NCBI GenBank assembly: GCA_963843255.1
Contig: CAWJJQ010000002.1
Span: 1 to 64,000, forward strand
Direction of reading: 5' to 3'
Source: Bog-159 sp963843255
GTDB taxonomy: Bacteria; Acidobacteriota; Terriglobia; Bryobacterales; Bryobacteraceae
DNA length: 64,000 nucleotides
In this document: positions 1 through 8,412 of the stretch, piece after piece
Numbering within the stretch: position 1 is the stretch's first letter
Layout: every line of letters begins with the position of its first letter
The notes under the pieces: generated by a model
Database searches by the model: none
What the model was told of the DNA's origin: nothing
What the model saw: only the letters and a program-made list of their open reading frames with translations
Program-made: the position numbers and the translations under genes

Positions 1-979
1 TCGGATCCCCGTCAATCGCAAAGAGGCTGCGGAAACGTGTCCGCAGAACACTGACCTGTTTTCGGACGCGCGACCTCTCACGATCGCCACCCGGCAACTC
101 ACCGAGTACGATGCGGCCGCGGCGGGAGGCGAACAGGCGCAACACCTGGAGCGGTCGGTCGCTTACGGCCCCTCCTTGCCGTGCATCCGCGAAGCCGGCC
201 TCTTCCAGACTCAGTTCCTTCTCGTGGCCGCAAATCTTCACCAGCAGGGAATCTCCAGCACCGCGATGATTAACTGATCCCACCGGGTGCCCTCGGGGAT
301 GGGCATACTGCGGATCTCCCCCCGACTTCTCCGCCGTCCTTTCGCGCGGCAAGGCATCTTCGATGTAGTCGAGGGCTACATCCAACCGGCCATCGGCGAA
401 AGACACGACCTCCGATGCCTCCAGTATGGTGAAGTTGGCGACCGGCCATCCCTTGAGATGATCAACGTTGCCGAGCACAAGCAGGATTCCGTGCGTGGCA
501 TTAAGGCGCGATACCGCAGTCTCCGTGATCGCTTGGCCGTCGGTGTCCGTCACAATCGCGAAGAACGCGTCGCGGAATCGCCCGGCGAGCCGCCGCCGAC
601 CGAGTTTCCAGAGGCGGCCAACGAGCACGCTCTCCACCGCGCCGGCCAATTCCATTGCCGCCGCAATCTGCCGCGCCATCTCGTCGGCGTCGAGGCTCCA
701 TTGCCGCAATCTCTCGACGGGAACGTGGACGGACATCTCGATCGGGCATGGGATATACGCCCGTATCCCCGATGACTCCCGCACACTCGAGAGCCAAATC
801 ACTTCTTCCGAGTGCGCGTTGTCGCAGGCGTCGCAGGTTGCGAATCGAGCCTGCCCACCTTCCCGCAGCAACCCCGACGCACTGACCCGTTCGAACTCAC
901 CTTGCGGCCAGCGTCGGGTTTCGTCGAAACTGAAGACCGGTTCGCCGCATGCCCCGCGGGTCAGCAGAGCGCGCCACAC
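1..979 (-). CDS. conserved protein of unknown function, Cys-rich N-terminus, partial at window edge
   Basis: This open frame starts at a GTG (979-977), one base after the stop of the upstream gene, and runs off the left edge of the window without a stop. The N-terminus has a CDAC pair and a later IPCP cysteine, which suggests a small zinc ribbon. The C-terminal part ends in a basic winged-helix-like stretch with LFAIDGDP. I recognise the overall pattern from uncharacterised proteins of integrative elements but know no function. In 238-306 the expected motif (PEGTRWDQLIIAVLEIP) lies in another frame, so two compensating indels probably scramble about 25 residues. It is likely co-transcribed with the 981-2138 gene. 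That it is coding is fairly certain; its role is unknown. Confidence 0.6.
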   Translation of the reverse strand, partial: MWRALLTRGACGEPVFSFDETRRWPQGEFERVSASGLLREGGQARFATCDACDNAHSEEVIWLSSVRESSGIRAYIPCPIEMSVHVPVERLRQWSLDADEMARQIAAAMELAGAVESVLVGRLWKLGRRRLAGRFRDAFFAIVTDTDGQAITETAVSRLNATHGILLVLGNVDHLKGWPVANFTILEASEVVSFADGRLDVALDYIEDALPRERTAEKSGGDPQYAHPRGHPVGSVNHRGAGDSLLVKICGHEKELSLEEAGFADARQGGAVSDRPLQVLRLFASRRGRIVLGELPGGDRERSRVRKQVSVLRTRFRSLFAIDGDP

Positions 980-980
980 A

Positions 981-2138
981 TCACGCATCGCGCTCGATCC
1001 GCCACGGCTTCAAATACCGCCGCAGAATCTGTTCTTCCACGCCGTCGCCCAGGTCGCACCGGCTTGCAGAGAGCCTGAAGACGATGCTGCGGTTCCGTTT
1101 GCCGGGGCGTTCGAATTGGGCCTGCAACGTGGCCTCCACGATGGTGACGCCCTTCAGTGTTGCCCTGTCTTCGGCGAAGTTGGCCCGGATCAAATCGTAG
1201 ACCGAGGTCAGTGCGCTCCCGGTATCGACCGTGATCTGCCCGCCTATGCGCCCATGCACCCGGACGCGCAGGGTCCGCACCCGGACGGAGACGATACGAT
1301 CGACTGGATCGGCCGGAAACGCCAGGGTCGGATTCTTGAAGACATCCAGATCATAGGGTTCGGCATGCAAGGGCACCGGCTTGTTGTCTTGCCTGATGAC
1401 TGTCTGCGAGAATATTTCCGACAAGTCGTCCCGGACCTGCTTGCCGCCTTCGGCGAACAACTCGACGGTACCCGCCGCGCCGGCATAGTTGAACGCTACT
1501 TCGAAGGCCCCACTCCAGGGCGTCTGTCCCAACTCGCCGTCCTCGTCATAGCCCATGATCTCCTCCACGTAGTCCGCAGGATACGCGAAGAAAGAATCGA
1601 GACCACTGGTGCGGTGCCGGTACTCAACCTTGCAGTTCTCACCGCGCCCGTCGCGCGCGCGATAGTACTCCGAAATTCTGCGGCCGAGGTCCGAGACCGT
1701 CGCATCCGTGAATTGGATCGGCTTCTTCGGCAGGCCGTTACGCTTTTCCCAGGAGCACCTCGGTAAGCCCTCGATGTGATCCAGCGTCCGCGCGTTGGCA
1801 AATACCTCCGGCAGATACAGGAAACACCAGAAGGCGCGATCATAGGCGTTCTTCCTGGCGCCCAGGTCTGACGCAATTTCGAGTCCCCGGTCGCGCGCTG
1901 CCTCGACCAGCACCCGCGTACCACGCGAGCTGGCCATGAAGTGAACCTGGCGGAAGACCCCGCCGACTTGCCGCCGCTCCGCTTCTGGCATTTGCTGCCA
2001 GCGTTCGAATACGGCCTCGACTTGAGTCTCTTTCTGGCGACTCCAGTCGAAGGCGGAGAACGCTTCGTAGCGCGAAAAGAATCGTGCCTGCAAAGCGTTC
2101 GGAACTTGACGAAGAAAGGCCCTGGGGTTGTATTGCAT
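981..2138 (-). CDS. conserved hypothetical protein, first gene of a two-gene island module
   Basis: This is a 385-residue soluble protein with no signal peptide or membrane segment. I chose the ATG at 2138 because a GGAGGG sits 10 bases upstream of it; the in-frame ATG at 2156 lies before that site. The protein opens with an NPRAFLRQVP segment, continues with a helical region containing aromatic-rich FWCFLYLPEVF, and ends with a beta-rich half. I do not recognise a catalytic motif. The next gene begins one base past its stop, so the two probably act together. They lie downstream of a serine recombinase on the same strand, which makes them look like cargo of a mobile island. A defence role is possible but only a guess. 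Confidence 0.65.
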   Translation of the reverse strand: MQYNPRAFLRQVPNALQARFFSRYEAFSAFDWSRQKETQVEAVFERWQQMPEAERRQVGGVFRQVHFMASSRGTRVLVEAARDRGLEIASDLGARKNAYDRAFWCFLYLPEVFANARTLDHIEGLPRCSWEKRNGLPKKPIQFTDATVSDLGRRISEYYRARDGRGENCKVEYRHRTSGLDSFFAYPADYVEEIMGYDEDGELGQTPWSGAFEVAFNYAGAAGTVELFAEGGKQVRDDLSEIFSQTVIRQDNKPVPLHAEPYDLDVFKNPTLAFPADPVDRIVSVRVRTLRVRVHGRIGGQITVDTGSALTSVYDLIRANFAEDRATLKGVTIVEATLQAQFERPGKRNRSIVFRLSASRCDLGDGVEEQILRRYLKPWRIERDA

Positions 2139-2357
2139 GGTGGCAACACCCTCCATTCACAAGCGGGCTCCGTGCCTCGTCATTTCGGGCAAGCGAACCA
2201 GGTAACGGAGCCCGAAATCACTCGATTTATGCCGCCTGTACGAAGATCATAGCATGGCGAAGACAAGGCGAAGAAGTTAATTTTATAAGCCATTGAATGG
2301 AAGGGATATCGAGTCCTTGACGGGAAGAGTTCGGCGGAGGGATATGGAAAGCAGTGG

Positions 2358-2771
2358 TTACGATAACTGCTTTATTTGCTTTAGATTAACCCATTGCTCG
2401 TGCTGCTCCGACCATGCAAGCCGATCCGCGATCCTGCGAATTGCGACCTCGCTGACCGGAAATCTGCCGCCCGGCGTCGGCGGGAGATACAGAATATCCA
2501 ATTGAATTCCCGGCGCAAGCCAAAGTAGCTTCATGATCTGGCTGATCCGCTCTCTGGTCAGGCCGCCCAGCCGGGCAAGGTCGGCACAATCCCGCGCATC
2601 GCCGCTGCGGATCATTTCCCGGAACTGCATCGCCAGCGCCAGGAGCTGGGTGATTCGCGGGAGCCGGCCACCCGCAACCGCCGGCGCCCCAGGCTGGCGG
2701 CCGCGTTGCGCCGCAGCACGGGCCGAGGGATGAATCTGAAACTGGCTCTCAACTCTGTTGTTCTGTAGCAT
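2358..2771 (-). CDS. small HTH-like protein that accompanies large serine recombinases
   Basis: This 137-residue basic protein overlaps the 3' end of the recombinase by 23 bases. It carries the segment RLPRITQLLALAMQF followed by LARLGGLTRERISQIMKLL, which looks like a ParB/sigma-type helix-turn-helix. Proteins of this kind are a regular downstream partner of recombinases carrying a zinc-beta-ribbon domain in integrative elements. Its role there is not established; regulation of recombination or excision directionality is a reasonable inference. Unlike the recombinase, this gene looks intact. The ATG at 2771 is the only sensible start and is translationally coupled to the upstream stop. Confidence 0.7.
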   Translation of the reverse strand: MLQNNRVESQFQIHPSARAAAQRGRQPGAPAVAGGRLPRITQLLALAMQFREMIRSGDARDCADLARLGGLTRERISQIMKLLWLAPGIQLDILYLPPTPGGRFPVSEVAIRRIADRLAWSEQHEQWVNLKQIKQLS

Positions 2772-4374
2772 TTTGGCAAAGACTCCTGATGCCGTTCGAT
2801 CGGAAGCCGACCGTCACCGTGCCGGTAGTGCCGTCGTACCGTATCTGCTCAACGAGCGTGTGCACGAATTGCTCTTGATCCCAGGCAGACATGTGTTCCC
2901 AAAGAGGGTCGAAGTTGTCCAGTGCCCGCTGCAGGTCGGTCGCGTCCACTCGCTCTGCATCGATGTCTCGAAGTTGCCGCCGCACTTGCGCCAGTTGCCG
3001 TTCGAGCACTGCTGCCCGCTCGTGTAAATCTGCGAGGCGGTCGATGGCAGATCGCGACGCCGCGCCGGGCGCGTTTACCAGTGCAGCCAGTCCGGTGATC
3101 TGGGCCGCAAGCTTTTCCAGCTCGCGCTCTGCCGCTGTCTGTTCCTTCTCCAGTCCGGACCTTCTAGCGGCGTGCTGGTCGTCAATCTGCCGCATGACCT
3201 CGCCGAGCATCTCCGGATTCCGGCAGATCCCTCGGATTTGCTCCACGACCGCACCTTCCAACGTAGGTGCGGAGACCGATCGCGTCAGGCACTTGTCCCA
3301 GCCCCGCTGGTGCGCCTTCACGCACACGTAGTATCGATAGAGCTTGTTCTTCTTCTTCACGTAGGTGTGGATCATCCCCGCGTCGCAAGTTCCGCACCGC
3401 ACGAGTCCTTTGAGCAGCGCGCCGTACTTGTTGCCGATGTTGCGGCCGCCGCGCCGGCCATTCCGGTTGAGAGTCTCCTGCACCTGATTCCAGGTGTCGT
3501 CGTCAACGATGCGCTCGTGCTCGCCCTCATAGACCTGGCCGCCGTATTCGACTTTGCCCGCGTAGATCATGTTCGTAAGCAGGTTGTAGAGGTTGTTCTT
3601 CGTGAATCGGCTTTCCGCCAGCCTCCGGCCCTCGCGCGTGGTCCAGGACTTCATTCGCCAACCGCGGCGGTCGAGTTCCTCCACCACCGGGATCAACGAG
3701 CCGTACTCAAGGTAGAGCGGAAGATCTCGCGCACGCGCTGCGCCTCTCCTGGTTCACGACCAGCGAGCCGCCTTGCGGCGTCGACGTCATAACCGAGCAC
3801 GGGATTGCCGCCGACCCATTTGCCTTTGCGCCGCGCCGCCCCCATCTTGTCGCGCGTGCGCTCGGAGATCATCTCCCGCTCGAACTGGGCGAACGAGAGC
3901 AGGATGTTCAGCGTCAGGCGGCCCAGCGAACTGGTCGTGTTGAACTGCTGGGTGACCGACACGAAGGTCGCGCCGTGCTTGTCGAGGACCTCCATGATCC
4001 GGGCGAAATCGAGCAGCGAGCGCGTCAGCCGGTCCACCTTGTAGACCACCACGCAGTTCGCGCTCGCCGGATTCGATGTCGGCCAGCAGCCGCTTCAGCG
4101 CGGGCCGGTCCATGTTGGCGCCGGTGTAGCCGCCGTCGTCGTACTTCTGCGGCAGCGCCATCCATCCTTCGTGGCGCTGGCTGTTGATGAAGGCCTCGGC
4201 GGCCTCGCGCTGCGCGTCGAGCGTGTTGAAGGCCTGATCGAGCCCTTCGTCCGTCGATTTCCGGGTGTAGATCGCGCAGCGGACGGCTGGACGGCTCACG
4301 GTGCCCGTCTCTCGGTCACGTTTCTCAACGGGCAATTCGATTCTCCTTGGGCAGACCGAAAAACAGGTAGCCAT
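2749..4374 (-). pseudogene. large serine recombinase (resolvase N-domain, recombinase and zinc-ribbon domains), two frameshifts
   Basis: Three frames join to give one large serine recombinase. Frame 1 (from 4374) has the catalytic start AIYTRKSTDEG with the nucleophilic serine. Frame 2 (from about 4060) has VVYKVDRLTRS, FVSVTQQFNT and LSFAQFEREMISERTRDK. Frame 3 (to 2749) has IPVVEELDRRGW, the recombinase domain, the ribbon cysteines VRCGTCD and YYVCVKAHQRGWDKC, and a coiled coil. Shift one lies near 4058-4066. Shift two lies near 3717, where a single missing C would restore FRLYLEYGS. Such enzymes integrate and excise elements through attP/attB recombination. As read, the gene cannot make the full protein. 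Either it is inactivated or the sequence carries two one-base errors. Confidence 0.85.
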
Positions 4375-4457
4375 TCCACTTCGTGCCAGTGATCTCCTGG
4401 GCGATGGCGCTCAACGAGGCGTAGCGGCGTCGATCGTATTCAAAGCCGCGGTCGAGA
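4325..4457 (-). pseudogene. DUF2924 protein, C-terminal remnant
   Basis: The minus-strand frame ending at the TGA at 4325-4327 reads GFEYDRRRYASL, SAIAQEITGTKWNG and FFGLPKENR. This is the characteristic C-terminus of DUF2924 proteins, which usually sit just upstream of large serine recombinases of this type. Similarity stops at about 4457, where the left end of the IS element is proposed. I could not find the N-terminal part on the far side of the IS, so sequence was lost when or after the IS inserted. The remnant and the recombinase start are about 49 bases apart on the coding strand, with the remnant overlapping the recombinase's 5' end. Confidence 0.6.
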
Positions 4458-4601
4458 CTTATGCACAGAGCTACCCTGGGGAGCAGCCTGAGCAACTGAC
4501 CTGACGGCTTAGCGAACGCGATCTTTGTTTTTCCCTCGACGTGTTGTGTGCCGGCCTGATTCCCTCCACTCGCAAGTCATTGTTTCAGTGGGGCCGCGTG
4601 T

Positions 4602-4617
4602 GCATAGAATTCTATGC
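4602..4617. repeat. perfect 16-base palindrome GCATAGAATTCTATGC
   Basis: The palindrome lies 7 bases past the transposase stop, inside the IS. It could fold as a short hairpin that ends the transposase mRNA, but it has no U-tract. It may instead be a subterminal transposase or host-factor site. Confidence 0.5.
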
Positions 4618-4624
4618 GCGCCCT

Positions 4625-6079
4625 TCAGCAGCGGAGGGCCAACGCGATCACCGGCGCAAACCCCTCGGTGTTGGCCGTCACAGCCCGCAGCCGCGCCATC
4701 AGTCGCTGGAATAAGGGTTGCTCCGGATAGTGATCGCTGTAACTGACACCTACGGTTCCCGCGTGGCGCCAGATGCGCGCTGCCAGAAATAGGAATCGCA
4801 ACCGAGCCGTGGCCAGGGTGATATGGCTGAGTTGCTCGACCTTGGCCTCCTCTTCTCGATTGAACAGCATCAGCCAACAATTGAGGTTGTAAGCCACCAT
4901 AGCGAGCTGAAAGTAGATGCAGTTCATCGGCCACCGCCCCGACGGATGGTCCGTCAGCCCCGCGTCGTTGTTGGCTTCTTTAATGAGGTTCTCCGCGCCT
5001 GCCCGCTGGCTATAGAACCAAGTCAGCACGGCGATGCCGTCGCTCATATCGGTAACGAAGACGCGATAGGTGTACTCCGCGGTGTCGAACAGCTGATATT
5101 GTTCCGGCTTCTCCGCCGCGGGCGGCTGCTTCTTCTTGATGTAGCGCAGAGCGATGAATCGATGCGCTCGGCTCCAGCCCTCCGGCTGATAACGAAATTC
5201 GCACTGGGCGTCGGCGTCGGTCTTCGGCGAACCAGTCCAGGGCGCCCCCTTCAGTTCGTCGATCAGCCGCGAGGTCTTGCGCGCCGAGACGATGTACCGC
5301 GCCCCGGCTTTCTCATACGCCTCCACCGCTTCGTTGCAGTAAAACCCGGAATCGGCCCGCGCATAGATCGTCTGCACCGCCGGCGGCAGCGCTGCGAATA
5401 CACTTTCCAGGTGGCGGGCGATCTGTTTACCGGTGGGCCGATCTCCATTGCGCAACTCGCCCCCCACGTATTCGCGCGTCTCGGCCAGAAACGTCAGGAT
5501 GGGCTGAAAGCTTTTCTTGCCCCGGTTCTTCGGGTTGTAACTCTTGCGCCCGCCCATTTGGTGGCCGAACACGGTGTGCACCGTGGTGTCGGTGTCCAAG
5601 GTGATGGTTTTCAGTTCCACATGCGCGGCTTCCCACACGCGCTGCCGCATCATCTGCTGGATGCGCAGGATCTGTTCGGCCACGCTCAGATGCAGCGAGG
5701 CCAGAAACCGCCAAAAAGTGCATTGCCGCGGCAAACGCAATACTTTCAGAATCCCAGTCAGCATCGGCTCGCGCTCCAGAAAACGCAAGTGATTCAGTCG
5801 CGAAAATCCCACATACAGCGCCAGCACCATGGCCAGCACAAACTGCCACACCGGCATCGCGCGGGTGAGTCGCTTGATGGTGAGCGTCTCCTCCACCAGT
5901 TGCTGGAAGCCAAGCTTTTCCAACATGGTCGCCACCGGCAATAAACCACCATAGGCCGTCAGATTCCGCGCCGAGAAGTCAAAAGGCGTGCCAGCCCCGA
6001 TTTTCAAGGGTTCCGCGCTAGCCGCTTCCGCCCCTTGCCTGGCGGTTGTTTGATTGTTATGCTTTCGATTGTTATTCAC
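4625..6079 (-). CDS. IS1380 family DDE transposase
   Basis: This intact 484-residue transposase catalyses cut-and-paste movement of its IS. Visible landmarks are the first acidic site LDTDTTVHTVFG (about residues 165-176), the block GGRKSYNPKNRGKKSFQP, the second acidic site YARADSGFY (about 245), and the C-terminal acidic site RAGAENLIKEANND followed by an aromatic NCIYFQLAMVAYNLN segment. Length and motif order match IS1380 transposases. The ATG at 6079 begins a basic, Asn/Gln-rich N-terminus. Because the gene is open along its full length, this copy may still be active, unlike the surrounding recombinase. Confidence 0.9.
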   Translation of the reverse strand: MNNNRKHNNQTTARQGAEAASAEPLKIGAGTPFDFSARNLTAYGGLLPVATMLEKLGFQQLVEETLTIKRLTRAMPVWQFVLAMVLALYVGFSRLNHLRFLEREPMLTGILKVLRLPRQCTFWRFLASLHLSVAEQILRIQQMMRQRVWEAAHVELKTITLDTDTTVHTVFGHQMGGRKSYNPKNRGKKSFQPILTFLAETREYVGGELRNGDRPTGKQIARHLESVFAALPPAVQTIYARADSGFYCNEAVEAYEKAGARYIVSARKTSRLIDELKGAPWTGSPKTDADAQCEFRYQPEGWSRAHRFIALRYIKKKQPPAAEKPEQYQLFDTAEYTYRVFVTDMSDGIAVLTWFYSQRAGAENLIKEANNDAGLTDHPSGRWPMNCIYFQLAMVAYNLNCWLMLFNREEEAKVEQLSHITLATARLRFLFLAARIWRHAGTVGVSYSDHYPEQPLFQRLMARLRAVTANTEGFAPVIALALRC

Positions 6080-6216
6080 CTTTTGGGTGACTCCTGAGAA
6101 TGAGTTTGCGAAGCGTCACCTTCGCTACTCCACCTGTTTTAACGCAGGATTCTCAGGGTCCCCAAACGGCCGTCCCCTCTCACGCTACGTTCGGCGGATC
6201 GGATATTGTGCATAAG

Positions 6217-8123
6217 GCAGGAGTTACGGCACAGGGACGATGAAAGTCACACAGACATCACTACAACGAAGTCTCTTTGCCGATCGTCCAGACTCCAGGA
6301 TGCGGTCAAGACTTTCGTGTTTATATATAGGATAACACAGTCTTAATACTCGATCCGCATTTGCAAAAACAAAGAAAGCAGTACGGCCCAAACCGGCGGT
6401 TGTGGACGGGCATCAACTTCCAGGTTTTACGGCGGAACGGTGCCGTTCCCTTCGGTGATCGAGGGCGCGTCGGCCTCCGGTGGACCTAAGGACTAGGTGA
6501 GACACGCAGCCGCCCGGACTCTCCAAGGCACTGTAAGGCCGGCGATAACCGGAAAGCAAAAGTGCGGTAGCGGGCTACTTTCAGTAGCCCACTACCAAAA
6601 ATGCCGCCGATTACATAGACCGCGACCCGGCTTGCAGCACTGAAGCAATCCATGACCTTCCAATTCAGCGATGCCCTTAGTGAAATCCTCTTGTCCCTGC
6701 CATTCCTACGGAGGGAGCGGTTTTGACAGTGCAATCTGCAGGCGGTGGAACAGCCTTTGGATCCGGCATGTTTTGGTGCGCAAGAAGGCCGCGCCGGGGA
6801 AGCACCTATCTTGCCGCGAAGAACAGGGACGAATTCGGAAGCTAATTGCTTCAGCCGGAGAAGCTCTCAGATGGTAAGCTCACCCGCAAGTCTAGCCAAA
6901 TAGCAAGGCAACCACTACGCTGTGCTATGGAAGATTCCTCATGGCGCACCCTTTAACTACCGCATCAAGGTGCGATGAAACCCGCGTCGCGTAATAACTG
7001 GCGTGAATCCAATCGCGTCGTACGCTACTACGTCGCAATGGGATCCATCACGAACCCATTTCACGTAATCGACCGCTACAATTGTGCGCATGTGTCCTTG
7101 CAGCACCCAAATCGGCCAGCATTAATCCTAACTGAGTCCATACAGGCCCGGACAAGTTCAAGGTGAGGCCCGTAAAGCGATACTGAATGTCGTGATTCGA
7201 GAGTTGATTACGTGAGAGCACCTCCGCCCATCGGACGGCCCTCTCTGCATGATGCCCATTCCTTTGATGACAGTTAGATGGCGCCGTGGTTAGCTGAACC
7301 GGGAGCCTGATGTTTGAAACTGGGAGAAGTCATTTACTGGTTCATGAAGATGCGCACCGAATCGGGCAGGATCATTGCACATGTATTACTTATGCTGCCC
7401 TGATCTTCCCGGTAACTTCCAAAAAGGTCGGATGAATACTCTGGAGGTACCCGCATGACCGTCGTGATGGTATGGTCACGTCCGGCTTGCGGCTAGATCG
7501 GTCTTCACCGGTAGCCATCGATGATAAATCGATGTGACCGCTACCTCTTTCGGTACTCACTACGCCAATAACGGCGGATAGATACTTACAATGGTCAAAG
7601 GCGGTCCGGTATCCCATAACTGTTACTCCTCTTATGGATAAGAATGAACCACGGTACAATAGAGATACACCATTGTCCGGCCGGCGTTCGATGTAGCGAA
7701 GATGGAAAAGTATCTCAAGTAAAGAGGTTATCTAACAAAATAAGTATGATGGTTGACATGTAACCAACATATATGTTAAGCTACCTAAGCTAACGTGAGA
7801 AGAAGTTATATCACAGTTAGACAAGAGCCGGAGTGCTCGGGTCATCCATAGGATAGGTAGATCGAGATTCCAGCGGCGCAACAGCGCCGGAGCCGGGGAG
7901 GAACCCCATGCAGAAGACGATTGCCCCTTACGCCTTGCCGCGATTGAGGGCTGTGAGCGTCCGCATACCGGCTGGGGAGAACTGCAGGTGGCGCCAGGCC
8001 CCCTCAGTGACCCGCAACGAGCATGTCGACGTGTGCGTCCTACGCTGAGGAGCGGCCGGCATAATAGCCCGCGCACCGCGGCGCACTGCCCGCCTTGCCC
8101 GGAAATTCCATTCGTCAGGAGCT
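6217..8123. other. gene-poor stretch inside the island
   Basis: No convincing gene is visible here. Open frames on both strands are short (below about 115 codons), overlap one another, have unusual residue composition and show no recognisable motif. The stretch is richer in A and T than the flanking chromosome, especially around 6300-6400 and 7600-7850. I see no RNA gene, no CRISPR array and no second copy of the selC 3' end. It is probably eroded mobile-element sequence. Confidence 0.5.
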
Positions 8124-8324
8124 TTGTTTAGCCCTGACGTCCAGCCGTCTTCCATCGTCGCGATTGATGAGCACACAGTAAAATCGGGCATTTTAGACGT
8201 GCTCGCAGGCAAGGCCATGAGGCCTTCCGAGGCCGCATCCATTCTCCACTGTTCAGTCAAATCTGTTCACCGAATATTTAAGCACATGCCCCGGATAGCG
8301 CTGTCGGAAAATGCTCCTACTTGA
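8124..8324 (+). CDS. possible small excisionase-like HTH protein
   Basis: This short frame (66 residues from a TTG) ends with RPSEAASILHCSVKSVHRIF, which resembles the helix-turn-helix of MerR/excisionase-type proteins of tyrosine-integrase elements. It converges on the integrase gene, whose stop lies 89 bases away. Excisionases are often encoded near their integrase, so a directionality factor is plausible. The start is uncertain, no good ribosome-binding site is visible, and the N-terminal half has no recognisable features. It may be a fragment. Confidence 0.35.
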   Translation: MFSPDVQPSSIVAIDEHTVKSGILDVLAGKAMRPSEAASILHCSVKSVHRIFKHMPRIALSENAPT

Positions 8325-8412
8325 TCCCGCAGTCACTATTCGAGTCGTGGATGCGACAGCGCATGTCCCAGGTGGCATAGAATCCATCTGGCTCGACTGA
8401 TGCGCGTGATTT

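Larger units (their letters stand above)
4458..6216 (-). mobile_element. IS1380-type insertion sequence
   Basis: The transposase gene is flanked by a perfect 10-base inverted repeat, CTTATGCACA, at 4458-4467 and 6207-6216. The left end coincides with the point where the DUF2924 frame loses similarity. No target-site duplication is visible, so the exact boundaries are provisional. A hairpin with CCTGAGAAT arms (about 6098-6158) lies ahead of the transposase start, and a 16-base palindrome lies after its stop. Both look like element-internal structure. Confidence 0.5.

Noticed and set aside
468..1766. 432-codon plus-strand open frame
   Set aside because: It lies antisense to two well-formed minus-strand genes, has biased composition and shows no family motif; high GC content produces such shadow frames.
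2358..4374. programmed frameshifting in the recombinase
   Set aside because: Neither junction has a slippery heptamer, and this family is normally made from one continuous frame.
4823..5944. 373-codon plus-strand open frame inside the first IS
   Set aside because: It is antisense to the complete IS1380 transposase and has no recognisable domain.
6486..7659. small open frames of 60-90 codons
   Set aside because: They have no ribosome-binding sites, motifs or consistent composition; they were left as gene-poor sequence.
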